A program made the translations under genes and the position numbers. A stretch of 64,000 bases of DNA from Paenibacillus ginsengarvi (GTDB lineage: Bacteria > Bacillota > Bacilli > Paenibacillales > NBRC-103111): positions 248,001 to 312,000 of the forward strand of contig NZ_RBAH01000004.1 in the NCBI RefSeq assembly GCF_003626695.1. Direction: 5' to 3'. The notes beneath the pieces are model-generated. The model saw only the letters and a program-made list of their open reading frames with translations. It was not told the origin of the DNA and did no database searches. The number at the start of each line of letters is the position of its first letter. Within the stretch, counting starts at the first letter, position 1. Below are positions 9,362 to 17,731 of this stretch, piece by piece.

Positions 9362-9593
9362 TCAATCGGCAGCGTATTTCTTCATCCAGCCACCGTTCGC
9401 CGTCGTCTCCATTGTCAATATGTCAAGTGTGCGTTTCGTCATTTGCTCGATCGAAGGCCCTATCGTCGTAAGCGGCACATCGAAAAAAATAGCCTGCCTC
9501 GTCTGCTCGCTCACTGCGGGCTCGTCGTTAAGCGCCCGGGAAACGGTTACATAAGTGACGCCGCCGATATGGCGATATCTTAATCGTGACCAT
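9362..9593 (-). pseudogene. LacI family repressor relic: HTH joined to C-terminal tail
   Basis: Read on the minus strand, an ATG at 9593 begins MVTIK, typical of LacI repressors. After at least one small frameshift the frame continues GVTYVTVSRALNDEPAVSEQ, the recognition helix and following helix of a LacI HTH. Directly after QTRQAI the sequence becomes DVPLTTIGPSIEQM and runs to a TGA at 9362-9364, which reads like the C-terminal end of the effector domain. Some 250 residues of the core are missing. A well-formed promoter stands upstream. It was probably the repressor of the sugar-binding lipoprotein operon. Confidence 0.7.
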
Positions 9594-9629
9594 GCCGCAC
9601 GCTTCCTTCTCTGTTTGTATATACGAACA

Positions 9630-9658
9630 ATTATAGATCTCGTTTACGTTTTTTTCAA
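9630..9658 (-). promoter_or_regulatory. promoter of the lacI relic
   Basis: TTGAAA (9653-9658) and TATAAT (9630-9635) on the minus strand, 17 bases apart, about 35 bases upstream of the relic's ATG. A 10-base palindrome TAAACGTTTA at 9697-9706, upstream, has the central CG of a LacI-family site. An inverted repeat TTAAAGTTAAA/TTTAACTTTAA lies between them (about 9661-9691). Confidence 0.6.
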
Positions 9659-9711
9659 TATTTAAAGTTAAATTTATTGTTTTAACTTTAATAACTTAAA
9701 CGTTTATTACC

Positions 9712-9738
9712 AAAAAAAGAGCCGGGTTTCCCCGACTC
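9712..9738 (-). terminator. Rho-independent terminator, minus strand
   Basis: GAGTCGGG-GAAA-CCCGGCTC (9738-9719, one mismatch) followed by TTTTTTT (9718-9712) on the minus strand. It would end transcripts from the SGNH copy 2/nagZ relic side. Confidence 0.6.
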
Positions 9739-9778
9739 CGTTAATCCGCGCTATTCGTTTTGCATCATGAAAAATGAA

Positions 9779-9906
9779 TGAACCAAAGTTCACTATTAGC
9801 GAACCTCATTGCGCCAATCTCTTGCTGGACGAGCGAACTCAGCTAATAGCCGAACCAATTTTCAGTATGAATAAACTTAAGTTCAGTAATAGTTACTTTT
9901 GGTTCG
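9779..9906. repeat. imperfect palindromic element with repeated GTTC-n-TAATAG motifs
   Basis: The left end TGAACCAAAGTTCACTATTA and the right end CAGTAATAGTTACTTTTGGT (to 9906) are inverted copies of one another. Two further copies of the core lie between (AACTCAGCTAATAGCCGAAC near 9836) and just outside (AGTTCACTAATAAGC near 9951). No open frame is seen. It looks like a small MITE or REP-type cluster. Confidence 0.55.
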
Positions 9907-9974
9907 CTGTTTCTTCAACGGCCCGAGATTGGTCCCAAACAGCGCTGTGAAGTTCACTAATAAGCAAATTAGGC

Positions 9975-10267
9975 CGACACATCGATGCGCGCTTCGCTGA
10001 TACGGCCCGCCTCGACGGCGGCGATCGCTTCGATCGCGCGGCGGAACGGCATGAGCTCCATGCCGTTAATGCGCTCCCGTCCGTGCGTAATCGTGGGAAT
10101 CGGCGTCCGTATCGCCGTGGACGGGAAAATGCTTCGCGGTCGCGCTCCCGGATGAGGCGGGCGATATCCTCGCCCGCTTCATAACCGTGGAAGCCGCAAT
10201 GAATCATTTGCCCGATCTTTTGCCGCAAAGTCATCGCGGATAAAGCTGACTGAGTCGTATCATTCAT
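9975..10267 (-). pseudogene. internally deleted fragment of a nagZ-type GH3 gene
   Basis: From the ATG at 10267 the first 38 residues or so (MTLRQKIGQMIHCGFHGYEA, IARLIRER) are nearly identical to NagZ encoded at 15984-17624. Then large parts are missing: the sequence jumps to the KHFPGHGDTD region, loses about 15 bases, continues through the GRERIYG...PFRRAIEA region, and jumps again to the segment EAGRISEARID before ending near 9975. At the two large junctions the parent has the same short word on both sides (GCGCTC, and TTCRATCGCG), as expected from deletion between microhomologies. Out-of-frame joins make it non-functional. It sits directly downstream of SGNH copy 2. Confidence 0.8.
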
Positions 10268-10324
10268 CCCCTGGACCCGCTTAGTTCTTAACGTGTGCAA
10301 ACCGGCTGCATCGTTCGGCTTTCG

Positions 10325-11449
10325 TTAGGCCAGCTCGCGATGCAGCAGTTCATGAAGCACCGGAGTCAGCGTATCGGCCATCCGTAAAAAGCCGAGGTCG
10401 GTCGGGTGCACGCCGTCGACGGTGCACTCGTCGTAGCTGTCCGTACCGAGCAGCGCCGTGCCGTCGAAGAAATGGATGTTCTCGTCTCCCTGGCTGCGGT
10501 ACATGTCGACCGTTTCCATCTCGACCATCTTCATGTCGAGCCTTTTTTGCAGCAGCTCCGGCTCGAAGCGCTCGCGGGCGAACTGGATTTTGGATAGCAC
10601 CAGAATCGGCACGTCAGGGTGGACCTCCCGGTAAATCCGGATAAATTCCGGCAGCGTCCGCTTCATCAGCTCCACATCGACCGCATTTGCCTCGTAATCG
10701 AGCACGAGCAGCGCCGGGCGCTCGATCTCGCTAATGACGCGAGCCACCTCGGGCTCGCCCCGGCCGTTGCCGGAGAAGCCCAGATTGACGAACTCAAGCG
10801 GGAGACGCCGGCTCAAAATGTTTGTATAAGCCATCCCCGGCCGGGTCGCGCAGCCGCCCTGCGTAATCGACGTGCCGTAGATGACGACTTTTTTGTCGCT
10901 GCGGTACGGAAGCGGCTCCTTCACCTCACTGCCCGGCACAACCCCGACGTGCACCTCCTGCACCCCTTGGTACAGCGGGAAATTAAGCGTCACATGGCGA
11001 AGCTCGGCCTGCTTGTAATCGTACAGGACACACTCATACTCCGTCTGCGAATGATCGTACCGCACCGTCGCGAAATATTGCTGGTCGCCCTGCTCGCCGA
11101 GGTACATATCGAAGCCGCATTGTCCGGTCGCCGGCATGTGATACATCCCCGCCTTGCCGCTCAGCTTGACGCGGATCGCCAGCTTCGGCGAGTCCGTCTG
11201 GAACATGATCTGCCCGCCTGCCGTCGAATTGGCCAGTTGGTCTACTGCCCTAGGAAGCGTATGCTTCGGCTGCATAGGCAGCCTCCGGTACACGCCGTCC
11301 TGGCTGAACCACGGAAATCCGGACAAGCGCAGCGGCGCTTCCTTCGGCGACAGCCATTGCAATCCAAGCTCCCCGTGCTGTTCCAGTTTCATATTCGGAT
11401 CAAGCTTTTGGGCGTCCACTCGGCCTGATGGGATTGTTTGTTCCGACAT
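10325..11449 (-). CDS. SGNH/GDSL hydrolase family protein (copy 2)
   Basis: This 374-residue protein is the paralogue of the 3020-4144 gene, aligned end to end without gaps from MSEQTIPSGRVDAQKLDPNM to LHELLHRELA. Catalytic blocks are conserved: YGTSITQGG, NLGFSGNGRGE, DYEANA and DGVHPTDLGF. I place the start at 11449, because a GGAGGT site is 8 bases upstream and the position matches copy 1; an in-frame ATG at 11473 would add eight residues. No signal peptide. It was probably paired with a GH3 beta-N-acetylhexosaminidase, of which only a relic remains downstream. Role as for copy 1: probable cytoplasmic carbohydrate esterase. Confidence 0.85.
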   Translation of the reverse strand: MSEQTIPSGRVDAQKLDPNMKLEQHGELGLQWLSPKEAPLRLSGFPWFSQDGVYRRLPMQPKHTLPRAVDQLANSTAGGQIMFQTDSPKLAIRVKLSGKAGMYHMPATGQCGFDMYLGEQGDQQYFATVRYDHSQTEYECVLYDYKQAELRHVTLNFPLYQGVQEVHVGVVPGSEVKEPLPYRSDKKVVIYGTSITQGGCATRPGMAYTNILSRRLPLEFVNLGFSGNGRGEPEVARVISEIERPALLVLDYEANAVDVELMKRTLPEFIRIYREVHPDVPILVLSKIQFARERFEPELLQKRLDMKMVEMETVDMYRSQGDENIHFFDGTALLGTDSYDECTVDGVHPTDLGFLRMADTLTPVLHELLHRELA

Positions 11450-11547
11450 CGCAGTGACCTCCATAATTTGCATAGTAATCGTTTTCCCGTCCTTGATTGT
11501 ACTACAGTCTCAGCCCTGCCATCGAGGTTTTTTTCGTACGATGCCGG

Positions 11548-12369
11548 TCATACGGATTTTGGCTGAGTGCAAATAAACAGTCCCGTTTGCTTCGTAATAT
11601 GGATATAGCCTTGGTCGCTCTTCTTGGTTTCCAGAAATTCAAGGAAATTGGACAGCCGCCCATCGCGCTCGATCGCTTCCCTCAGATGGCTTCCGACGGA
11701 AAACATATAGGCGGCCAAATCAGAGGCGCTAGTCACATGCAAATCGGATTGGAACGGGAGCAGCCGGACTTGTCCAAAATGGCTTTGCAGAAGCGCGCCG
11801 CCGTTTTCCATGCCAAATGCGATCGCGTTCTCCGGCTTCGCGGAAGCGAGTGAAGAATCGAACTCGCGGACGAGATCGTACAATTCGATCATGTGGCGAT
11901 GGCCGTTCGTAGCCGCATAAAACGACCCGGACGGTTTCAAAATGCGCCTCACTTCCGTAAGCGCTTTGCCGATCTCGGGCACGTGATAGAGCATATGGTT
12001 GGCTATGGCTATATCGTAAACGCTAGATTCAAGCTGCGTATGCTGAATATCCGCGATCCGGTATGTAAGGCGATCCTGATCCGCCTCGCCCACTGTTGCT
12101 TGCGCTTTTTGCAGCATTCCTTCAGACATGTCGGTCAGCAGCAGCTTCCAGCCGCCGTTCATTCGGCTTTTGTTTTTGCCCCAGAGCGCTCCGCTGCCGC
12201 AGCCAAACTCCACAATGCGGCTGGTCTCGCCGAATGCTATATGGTCAAATACCCACTCATGCCAGTCGGCCGAGTTCGTGCTATACATTTCGTGCAGCCG
12301 GATGCGGATGTCCAGATTGGAAGAATCGCCATACTGCTTGTTCAAAAACGACTTCGAATTGGTAATCAT
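11548..12369 (-). CDS. class I SAM-dependent methyltransferase
   Basis: This 273-residue protein has the Rossmann methyltransferase motifs in order: motif I RIVEFGCGSGALWG (about residues 51-64), a motif II acidic LLLTDMSEGML (about 76-86) and the motif IV-like YDIAIANHMLYHVPEIGKAL (about 117-136). This is the Methyltransf_11/25 pattern used for small molecules, lipids or rRNA/tRNA bases; the substrate cannot be predicted. An AGGGGAAACTG site precedes the ATG. It is about 100 bases upstream of SGNH copy 2 on the same strand, but nothing suggests a shared function. Confidence 0.85.
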   Translation of the reverse strand: MITNSKSFLNKQYGDSSNLDIRIRLHEMYSTNSADWHEWVFDHIAFGETSRIVEFGCGSGALWGKNKSRMNGGWKLLLTDMSEGMLQKAQATVGEADQDRLTYRIADIQHTQLESSVYDIAIANHMLYHVPEIGKALTEVRRILKPSGSFYAATNGHRHMIELYDLVREFDSSLASAKPENAIAFGMENGGALLQSHFGQVRLLPFQSDLHVTSASDLAAYMFSVGSHLREAIERDGRLSNFLEFLETKKSDQGYIHITKQTGLFICTQPKSV

Positions 12370-12599
12370 CAGTTTCCCCTCCCTCGTATTTCCAGCTTAA
12401 CAAGGAAAGCGGGCGGGCGCAATGGTGCAACTCGGTATCGTCACCGCGTCTCAGCGCTCCTTCAGTCGTTACGAGTACGGTTACGCTGGCCGCGACCTGA
12501 ATCGCCGAGTATAAAAATGTTTTTCCTCTACTTTTGCAAAAAGTGAGTGTGCTAATGAGTTAGAATTTAATAAGTGGACATCCGTTAAGAGAAGAGGAA

Positions 12600-13300
12600 T
12601 AATGAACTTAACAAGGAGGCATTCACATTGGGTGAACAGCGACGACGGTATAACGAAGAATTTAAACAGCAAACGGTGAAATATATGCAAGATCAGGTGA
12701 AGAGCTTGCCGGAGATTGCGGATGAACTCAACATTCCGCTAAACACCTTGTATCAATGGAAGGCCAAATATCGTAAGTTCGAGAATAAGTCGGTCCCAGG
12801 CGCAGAGAGAATCCGCGAATTAGAACAGCTTCTCAAAGAGAAGGAGCTCGAGGTAACGGCCAAAGATCAGCAGCTCGCCGAAGTGGAGGAGCAACTGGCC
12901 ATCGTAAAAAAAGACAGTGCCCATCTTCAGCAAACCAAAGAAGTAAGATTCCAGTTCATCGAAGCTCATCGTTCCGAGTTTCGAGTGGAGAAGATGTGCG
13001 AGGTTTTTGCAGTATCCAGGAGCGGCTATTACAAATGGATTCAGAGCAAAGCTAACGAGAACAGCTACAAGAAACGCAGGGCGCTGCTGCTGGCGAGAAT
13101 CACGCGGCTGTTTCTGGACTCCAACAAGCGGTATGGGAGCCCGCGGTTGACGAAACTCCTTCAGCAAGAGGGCTGGACGGTATCCGAGCGTTTGGTCGGA
13201 AAGCTCATGAGGGAAAGCGGCTTGCATTCCTCCCTAAAGAATCGTGTAACCGCAACCGACTCGAACCACGATCGGCCGGCGCCCCCAACGTGCTGAATAG
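12600..13300 (+). mobile_element. 5' remnant of an IS3 family insertion sequence
   Basis: Only the left part of the element remains: a ribosome site AAGGAGG, the transposase start and the pre-catalytic part of the transposase. The right part, including the DDE domain and right inverted repeat, is missing, and the terminator of the neighbouring amidase gene begins at 13300. The left end cannot be placed exactly; it lies somewhere in 12540-12600. Confidence 0.6.
12628..13296 (+). pseudogene. truncated IS3 family transposase
   Basis: The TTG start at 12628 follows AAGGAGG. Residues 1-60 are an HTH_Tnp_1 domain ([36 protein letters not shown]), residues about 62-100 a leucine-zipper coiled coil ([16 protein letters not shown]), and residues about 115-200 the HTH_21 domain of OrfB ([34 protein letters not shown]). 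OrfA and OrfB parts are in one frame. After SNHDRPAP a two-base shift spoils a PNVLNR-type sequence and the frame stops; the rve/DDE catalytic domain is absent. It cannot transpose. Confidence 0.8.
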
Positions 13301-13332
13301 AAAAAGGAGCCCGGTTAACCCGAGCTCGCTCC
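13300..13332 (-). terminator. Rho-independent terminator after the amidase gene
   Basis: On the minus strand GAGCTCGGG-TTAA-CCGGGCTC is followed by CTTTTT, about 20 bases past the stop of the 13355-14494 gene. It marks the end of the salvage operon. Confidence 0.75.
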
Positions 13333-13354
13333 ATTATTTATACGAATCCGCTGG

Positions 13355-14494
13355 TTACAGGCACGCTGCCGCCACTACGTTGTGGAAGCAGCCCCGAAGT
13401 CTGGCGACGGATTTCTCCCTTCCGAAGTGAACCCGGTTTGTGAGCAAGACGGCGAAACAGTCCAGCGCCGGGTCCATCCAGATGCTCGTTCCCGTAAACC
13501 CGGTATGCCCGTAACACGAGGGCGACATCAGGTCCCCGGACGCGTCGAACGAATCGCCCTTCAGCACCCAGCCGAGCCCTCGCGCTGCCGGCAGCTGGTC
13601 CGTGCAGCTGCGGGTCGCCGCAGCGACGGACGCTTCGCTCAGCAGCCTGCCGGTGTCACCGATGCGGCCGCCTGCGAGCCACATGGCGGCATACTTCGCC
13701 AAGTCCTCCGCCGTAGAGAAGAGGCCGGCATGCCCGCTCACCCCGCCCAGCGCCAGGGCATTCTCGTCGTGTACCTCGCCTAATTTATGTCTGCCGAGCG
13801 CCTCATTGTACTCGGTCGCCGCAATACGCGGACGTTGCCCCTCGGCCTCCAGCGGCAGGAAGCGCGTATTGTTCATGCCGAGCGGAGCAAATACGTACTT
13901 GGCAGCAGCTGCATCAAGCGGCTCGCCCGTCAAGACCGATACGATTTCGCCGAGCGTGATGAAGCCGAGATCGCTGTACACCGCTTTCGTTCCAGGCTCG
14001 TAGTCGAGCGGTCGGGAAAACACATGCTGCTTGATCTCCTCCGGCGTCCATCCGTGCGAGTACATGTTGATATGGGAAATGAGGCCGGACGTGTGCGTCA
14101 GCAGCTGCCGGACCGTAACCGCTTCTTTTCCACCGGCCGCGAACGCAGGGATATACTCGGCTACAGGGTCGCTCAGCCGCAGAAGTCCTCGCTCTACGAG
14201 CTGAAGCACCAGCGGCAGCGTCGCCACAACCTTCGTCAGCGAGGCGCAGTCGTAGATCGTATCCGTTCGGGCCGGTATAACGGCCTCTCCCGCGTGGTCC
14301 GTCACCACCGCCGCAGTATGAGCTGCTCCTGTCGCGTACAGGCCCGCGATCCGGCCGTGCCGCCCGATAAGCGCTACCCCGCCCGGCGTATCGCCGCGTG
14401 TTACCGCGTCATCGAGCAGCCGGAAAGCGTCGCGCAGCTTTGGTTCGTCCATATTTGCAGCCGTGGCGCCGGGCTGGATTTTTTCCATCGACAT
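13355..14494 (-). CDS. amiE: AmiE-like N-acetylmuramyl-L-alanine amidase, serine beta-lactamase fold
   Basis: This 379-residue serine hydrolase of the beta-lactamase/class C family has SLTK (S85, K88), YSD (Y173) and HTG (H330) as its three active-site motifs. In Bacillus subtilis the equivalent protein AmiE (YbbE), encoded beside NagZ, removes the stem peptide from MurNAc-peptides. No signal peptide is present, so this copy should act in the cytoplasm on imported muropeptides, unlike the exported B. subtilis protein. The ATG at 14494 is chosen because GGGAGG is 9 bases upstream; an earlier ATG at 14512 overlaps that site. It follows anmK by 302 bases containing a hairpin, and is probably the last gene of the operon. 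A generic beta-lactamase-like esterase is the alternative. Confidence 0.75.
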   Translation of the reverse strand: MSMEKIQPGATAANMDEPKLRDAFRLLDDAVTRGDTPGGVALIGRHGRIAGLYATGAAHTAAVVTDHAGEAVIPARTDTIYDCASLTKVVATLPLVLQLVERGLLRLSDPVAEYIPAFAAGGKEAVTVRQLLTHTSGLISHINMYSHGWTPEEIKQHVFSRPLDYEPGTKAVYSDLGFITLGEIVSVLTGEPLDAAAAKYVFAPLGMNNTRFLPLEAEGQRPRIAATEYNEALGRHKLGEVHDENALALGGVSGHAGLFSTAEDLAKYAAMWLAGGRIGDTGRLLSEASVAAATRSCTDQLPAARGLGWVLKGDSFDASGDLMSPSCYGHTGFTGTSIWMDPALDCFAVLLTNRVHFGREKSVARLRGCFHNVVAAACL

Positions 14495-14698
14495 ATCAAC
14501 CGTTCCTCCCATTGTTCGAGCACAGCCGTTCGCTCCGCCGATAGCTCAGCTTCATTCAGCCGAGTCCGTTCGGTGCGGTATACTGCGCTGCGCCTTTATA
14601 TTCTCACTCGGCACGGCCGGAACTCCGTTATGTAATAACTGGAAAACCTGATGTTAATTTCTCGAAAACCCGTTGTTTATAGAGAATAGATGGAATTC

Positions 14699-14757
14699 CT
14701 CCCGCTATCGGAGGCTTTTGAGGAGCCCCCTACGAATCGGCGGTAATAGCGGGAGAA
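14699..14757. repeat. hairpin between anmK and the amidase gene
   Basis: TCCCGCTAT at the left end and ATAGCGGGA at the right end of a roughly 59-base segment are complementary, with further partial pairing of the GGAGGC/GAGGAGCCCC interior. No U-run follows on the minus strand. It could stabilise the upstream mRNA or partly stop transcription before the amidase gene. The remainder of the 302-base gap shows nothing else. Confidence 0.5.
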
Positions 14758-14796
14758 CTCCTGTTACAACCAATAATCAAGCCACAGCCAACACCG

Positions 14797-15987
14797 TTAC
14801 CCCGGCAGCGCCAGCTTGCCCATCACTGTCGGCACCGGCGCACCCGTCGCCGAAGGCAAATTGTTCGGCAAGCCGAACAGGAAGTTGTTAGCAAACAGCG
14901 CGAACGCTACCGCCTCCTTGGCATCGCTCGAAAGACCGAGCGCGTCGGACGTCGTAATCGTCTGCTCCGGCAGCAGTCCGGCCAGCATCGCCAGCAGCGT
15001 GCGGTTATGCGCCCCGCCTCCGGATACGATCACCTCGCGCGCCGGAGCGGCGGGCAGCACAAAGTCGCGATAGCTCTGCGCAATCGAATGCGCCGTAAAT
15101 GCGGTAAACGTCGCCACAATATCCGCGTCGCTCCGCCCTTGCTCCTTCATCCGCTCCATCCACAACTGCGCGTACGCTTTGCCAAACACCTCGCGGCCGG
15201 TCGTCTTCGGCGGCAGCATGGCGAAATACGGATGGCTCATCATCTCCGCCACGATCCCCTCGTCGACGCTGCCTTCCTTCGCCCACTGCCCGCCGTCGTC
15301 ATAGCTGCGCGCTCCGCCCGACAGCGTATAGACGGCCTGGTCGATCAGCATATTGCCCGGCCCCGTATCGAAGGCGATGATCTGCTCCGGCAGCCCGCCC
15401 GCCGGAATGGCCGTGCAGTTGCCGATGCCGCCGATATTTTGCAAAATGCGCCCGATCTTCTCGTCGCGGAACAAAATGAAATCGGCATATGGCACGAGCG
15501 GAGCGCCTTGGCCTCCGACCGCCATATCGGCGGTGCGGTAGTCGCCTACGACCGGCTTGCCGGTCCGTTTGGCTATCACCGAAATGTCGCCGATCTGTAG
15601 CGTCGAGCGCACAAGCGACCAATCGGCAGCATCCGCCACCGGAATATGCCATACGGTTTGCCCGTGCGAGCTGATTAGGTCGATGTCGTCCGGCGACAGC
15701 CCGGCTTCCTTGGCTGCCTTAAGCGCGGCTTCCGCAAACACTTCCGCGATGTAAAAGTTCATGCCGCAAACTTTGGCCACGTCCGAATGTTCGACGCTGC
15801 AAAGCTCCTTCAGCTTCTCGCGCAGCTTGTCGTCATACGGCGTCGACGTAAATCCGACGAGCTCCGCCTTTGTCTCCAGCCCTTTGCCGCTAACCTTCAC
15901 CACGGCCGCGTCAACCCCATCCAGCGAAGTGCCGGACATCAAGCCGACGATGAGCCGGCTCTCCTTGCTTACGACGTTTGCAATCAT
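14797..15987 (-). CDS. anmK: anhydro-N-acetylmuramic acid kinase
   Basis: This 396-residue protein carries the AnmK signatures: LIVGLMSGTSLDGVDAAVV at residues about 12-30, ISSHGQTVWH, LQIGDISVIAKRTGKPVVGD, QNIGGIGNCT and AFDTGPGNMLID. The enzyme opens the 1,6-anhydro ring and phosphorylates the sugar with ATP to give MurNAc-6-phosphate, the substrate of MurQ, which is encoded at 24578-25492. Its start overlaps the end of nagZ by four bases, so the two are translationally coupled: NagZ releases the sugar that AnmK consumes. Length is normal for the family. Cytoplasmic. Confidence 0.95.
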   Translation of the reverse strand: MIANVVSKESRLIVGLMSGTSLDGVDAAVVKVSGKGLETKAELVGFTSTPYDDKLREKLKELCSVEHSDVAKVCGMNFYIAEVFAEAALKAAKEAGLSPDDIDLISSHGQTVWHIPVADAADWSLVRSTLQIGDISVIAKRTGKPVVGDYRTADMAVGGQGAPLVPYADFILFRDEKIGRILQNIGGIGNCTAIPAGGLPEQIIAFDTGPGNMLIDQAVYTLSGGARSYDDGGQWAKEGSVDEGIVAEMMSHPYFAMLPPKTTGREVFGKAYAQLWMERMKEQGRSDADIVATFTAFTAHSIAQSYRDFVLPAAPAREVIVSGGGAHNRTLLAMLAGLLPEQTITTSDALGLSSDAKEAVAFALFANNFLFGLPNNLPSATGAPVPTVMGKLALPG

Positions 15988-17624
15988 GGCTTGTTCCTCC
16001 CCGATCCGACCGGATATGCAGCGGATATTGTCACCGGCGTACGGCCCTTCGCTTCGATTTGCCCGGCCAGAACCTTCGCTGCGGATTGCAGCGCAAGCGG
16101 CCGCGATTCATAAGCCGCCACATAGGCGGGCACTTCCGGAAACGCCGAGATGTCATAAGGGTTGCGCAGCGCGACGACAACCGGCTGAACTCCTGCTTCC
16201 AGCATACTACGAATAAGCGCAGATTGATCAGGACGGAAAGAGGCATTGTACGTACCGACGACGACCTGCGCGAATCCCGCAGCGCTGCGGACCAGCTCCT
16301 CCGCCTCGTCTCCGACCCGGTCCAGCGCTACCGTACGCTCCTCCACCGGCACGCCCAGCGCGGCTATAGCCTGTCCGAGCGTCACCGGCAGGTCAACCGA
16401 CTCGTCGACCTCGGACACCGCCGACGCCAGCACGCTCACGACGAGCGTCCGCTCGCGGCGCAAAGGCAGCGCGTCCGCTTCCGCCTTGACGAGCGTCACG
16501 CCCGCTTCGCTGATGCGCTGCGCAATGTCGCGATGCTCGCGGCTGCCGACGCGCCGGAACGCCTCGCTCGCAGCCGTCGTCACCGACTCGGCCGTCACGC
16601 CGCGCTTCCGCTTCATCGCGAGCAGGCGCGTCACCGACTCGTCGATGCGCGCTTCGCTGATTCGGCCCGCTTCGACGGCGGCGGCGATCGCTTCGATCGC
16701 GCCCTCCTGCAAGTCGTGGCGGTGGCTGATCAGCACGCAGTCGGCTCCCGCCTCGACCGCCATAACGGCAGCAGCAACCGTGCCGTAATGATCGGCGATC
16801 GCCTTCATCTCCATACAGTCGGTCATGATGACGCCGTCAAAGCCAAGCTCCTCGCGCAGCAGTCCCGTCAGTACGGAGCGGGACAGCGTTACCGGCAGCT
16901 TCTCCGCCTCGAAAGCCGGAAAATAAATATGCGACGACATAATCGCGTCGATGCCGGCTTCAATCGCGCGGCGGAACGGCACGAGCTCCACGCCGTAAAT
17001 GCGCTCCCGTCCGTGCGCAATCGTCGGCAGGTCGAGATGGGAATCGACGTCCGTATCGCCGTGGCCGGGAAAATGCTTCGCCGTCGCGCTCACGGCCGCT
17101 TCCTGCAAGCCGCGGACGGCCTGAACGCCGTACCCGGCGACAAGCTCCGGCGATTCGCCGTAGGAACGCACCCCGATCACCGGGTTGTTCAGATTAACGT
17201 TCACATCGAGCACGGGCGCATAGTTCAAGTTTACGCCAAGCGCACGCAGCTCGTCGCCGGTTACCCGCGCCGCGTCGTAAGCCGCTTGCGCTTCTCCCCC
17301 TGCGGCGATTGCCATATTGCCCGGCATCAGTGCGACGCCTTCGGTCAAACGGGCGACCATCCCGCCTTCCTGGTCGATCGCGATCGTCAGCGGCGACAGT
17401 CCCGCCTCCAGCGCGATCCGCTGCAAATTTGCGTTCAGCGCCGCCACTTGGCGGACGTCCCGCACATTGCGGGCGAACAGGATAACGCCGCCGATATGGC
17501 GCTCCCGGATGAGGCGTGCAATATCCTCACCCGCTTCGTAGCCGTGGAAGCCGCAATGAATCATTTGCCCGATCTTTTGCCGTAGAGTCATCGCGGATAA
17601 AGCTGGCTGAGTCGTTTCATTCAT
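15984..17624 (-). CDS. nagZ: GH3 beta-N-acetylhexosaminidase
   Basis: This 546-residue GH3 enzyme splits GlcNAc from MurNAc or anhydroMurNAc. Residues about 1-340 form the catalytic barrel: KHFPGHGDTDVDSH holds the His-Asp general acid dyad typical of NagZ, and FDGVIMTDCMEMKAI holds the nucleophilic Asp. Residues about 350-546 form the extra C-terminal domain seen in Bacillus NagZ and absent in the shorter Gram-negative enzymes. There is no signal peptide, which implies cytoplasmic action, in contrast with exported B. subtilis NagZ. The stop overlaps the anmK start by four bases. A shattered copy of the same gene lies at 9975-10267. Confidence 0.93.
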   Translation of the reverse strand: MNETTQPALSAMTLRQKIGQMIHCGFHGYEAGEDIARLIRERHIGGVILFARNVRDVRQVAALNANLQRIALEAGLSPLTIAIDQEGGMVARLTEGVALMPGNMAIAAGGEAQAAYDAARVTGDELRALGVNLNYAPVLDVNVNLNNPVIGVRSYGESPELVAGYGVQAVRGLQEAAVSATAKHFPGHGDTDVDSHLDLPTIAHGRERIYGVELVPFRRAIEAGIDAIMSSHIYFPAFEAEKLPVTLSRSVLTGLLREELGFDGVIMTDCMEMKAIADHYGTVAAAVMAVEAGADCVLISHRHDLQEGAIEAIAAAVEAGRISEARIDESVTRLLAMKRKRGVTAESVTTAASEAFRRVGSREHRDIAQRISEAGVTLVKAEADALPLRRERTLVVSVLASAVSEVDESVDLPVTLGQAIAALGVPVEERTVALDRVGDEAEELVRSAAGFAQVVVGTYNASFRPDQSALIRSMLEAGVQPVVVALRNPYDISAFPEVPAYVAAYESRPLALQSAAKVLAGQIEAKGRTPVTISAAYPVGSGRNKP

Positions 17625-17731
17625 CGTCCATTCAACCTCTTCTCCCTGTAGTATGCATCCTAGAACAAAAACCGCCGAACAAGTTCGAGCGGTTAGCGTT
17701 TCTTGCTGTTTTTCTATGTTGGCTGCTCCGC

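Noticed and set aside
9776..9975. CRISPR-like array because of repeated GTTC-TAATAG words
   Set aside because: Copies are imperfect, in both orientations and unevenly spaced, and there are no cas genes; they form inverted repeats instead.
15978..17585. 535-codon plus-strand frame over nagZ
   Set aside because: Shadow of a well-supported GH3 gene with catalytic motifs on the other strand.
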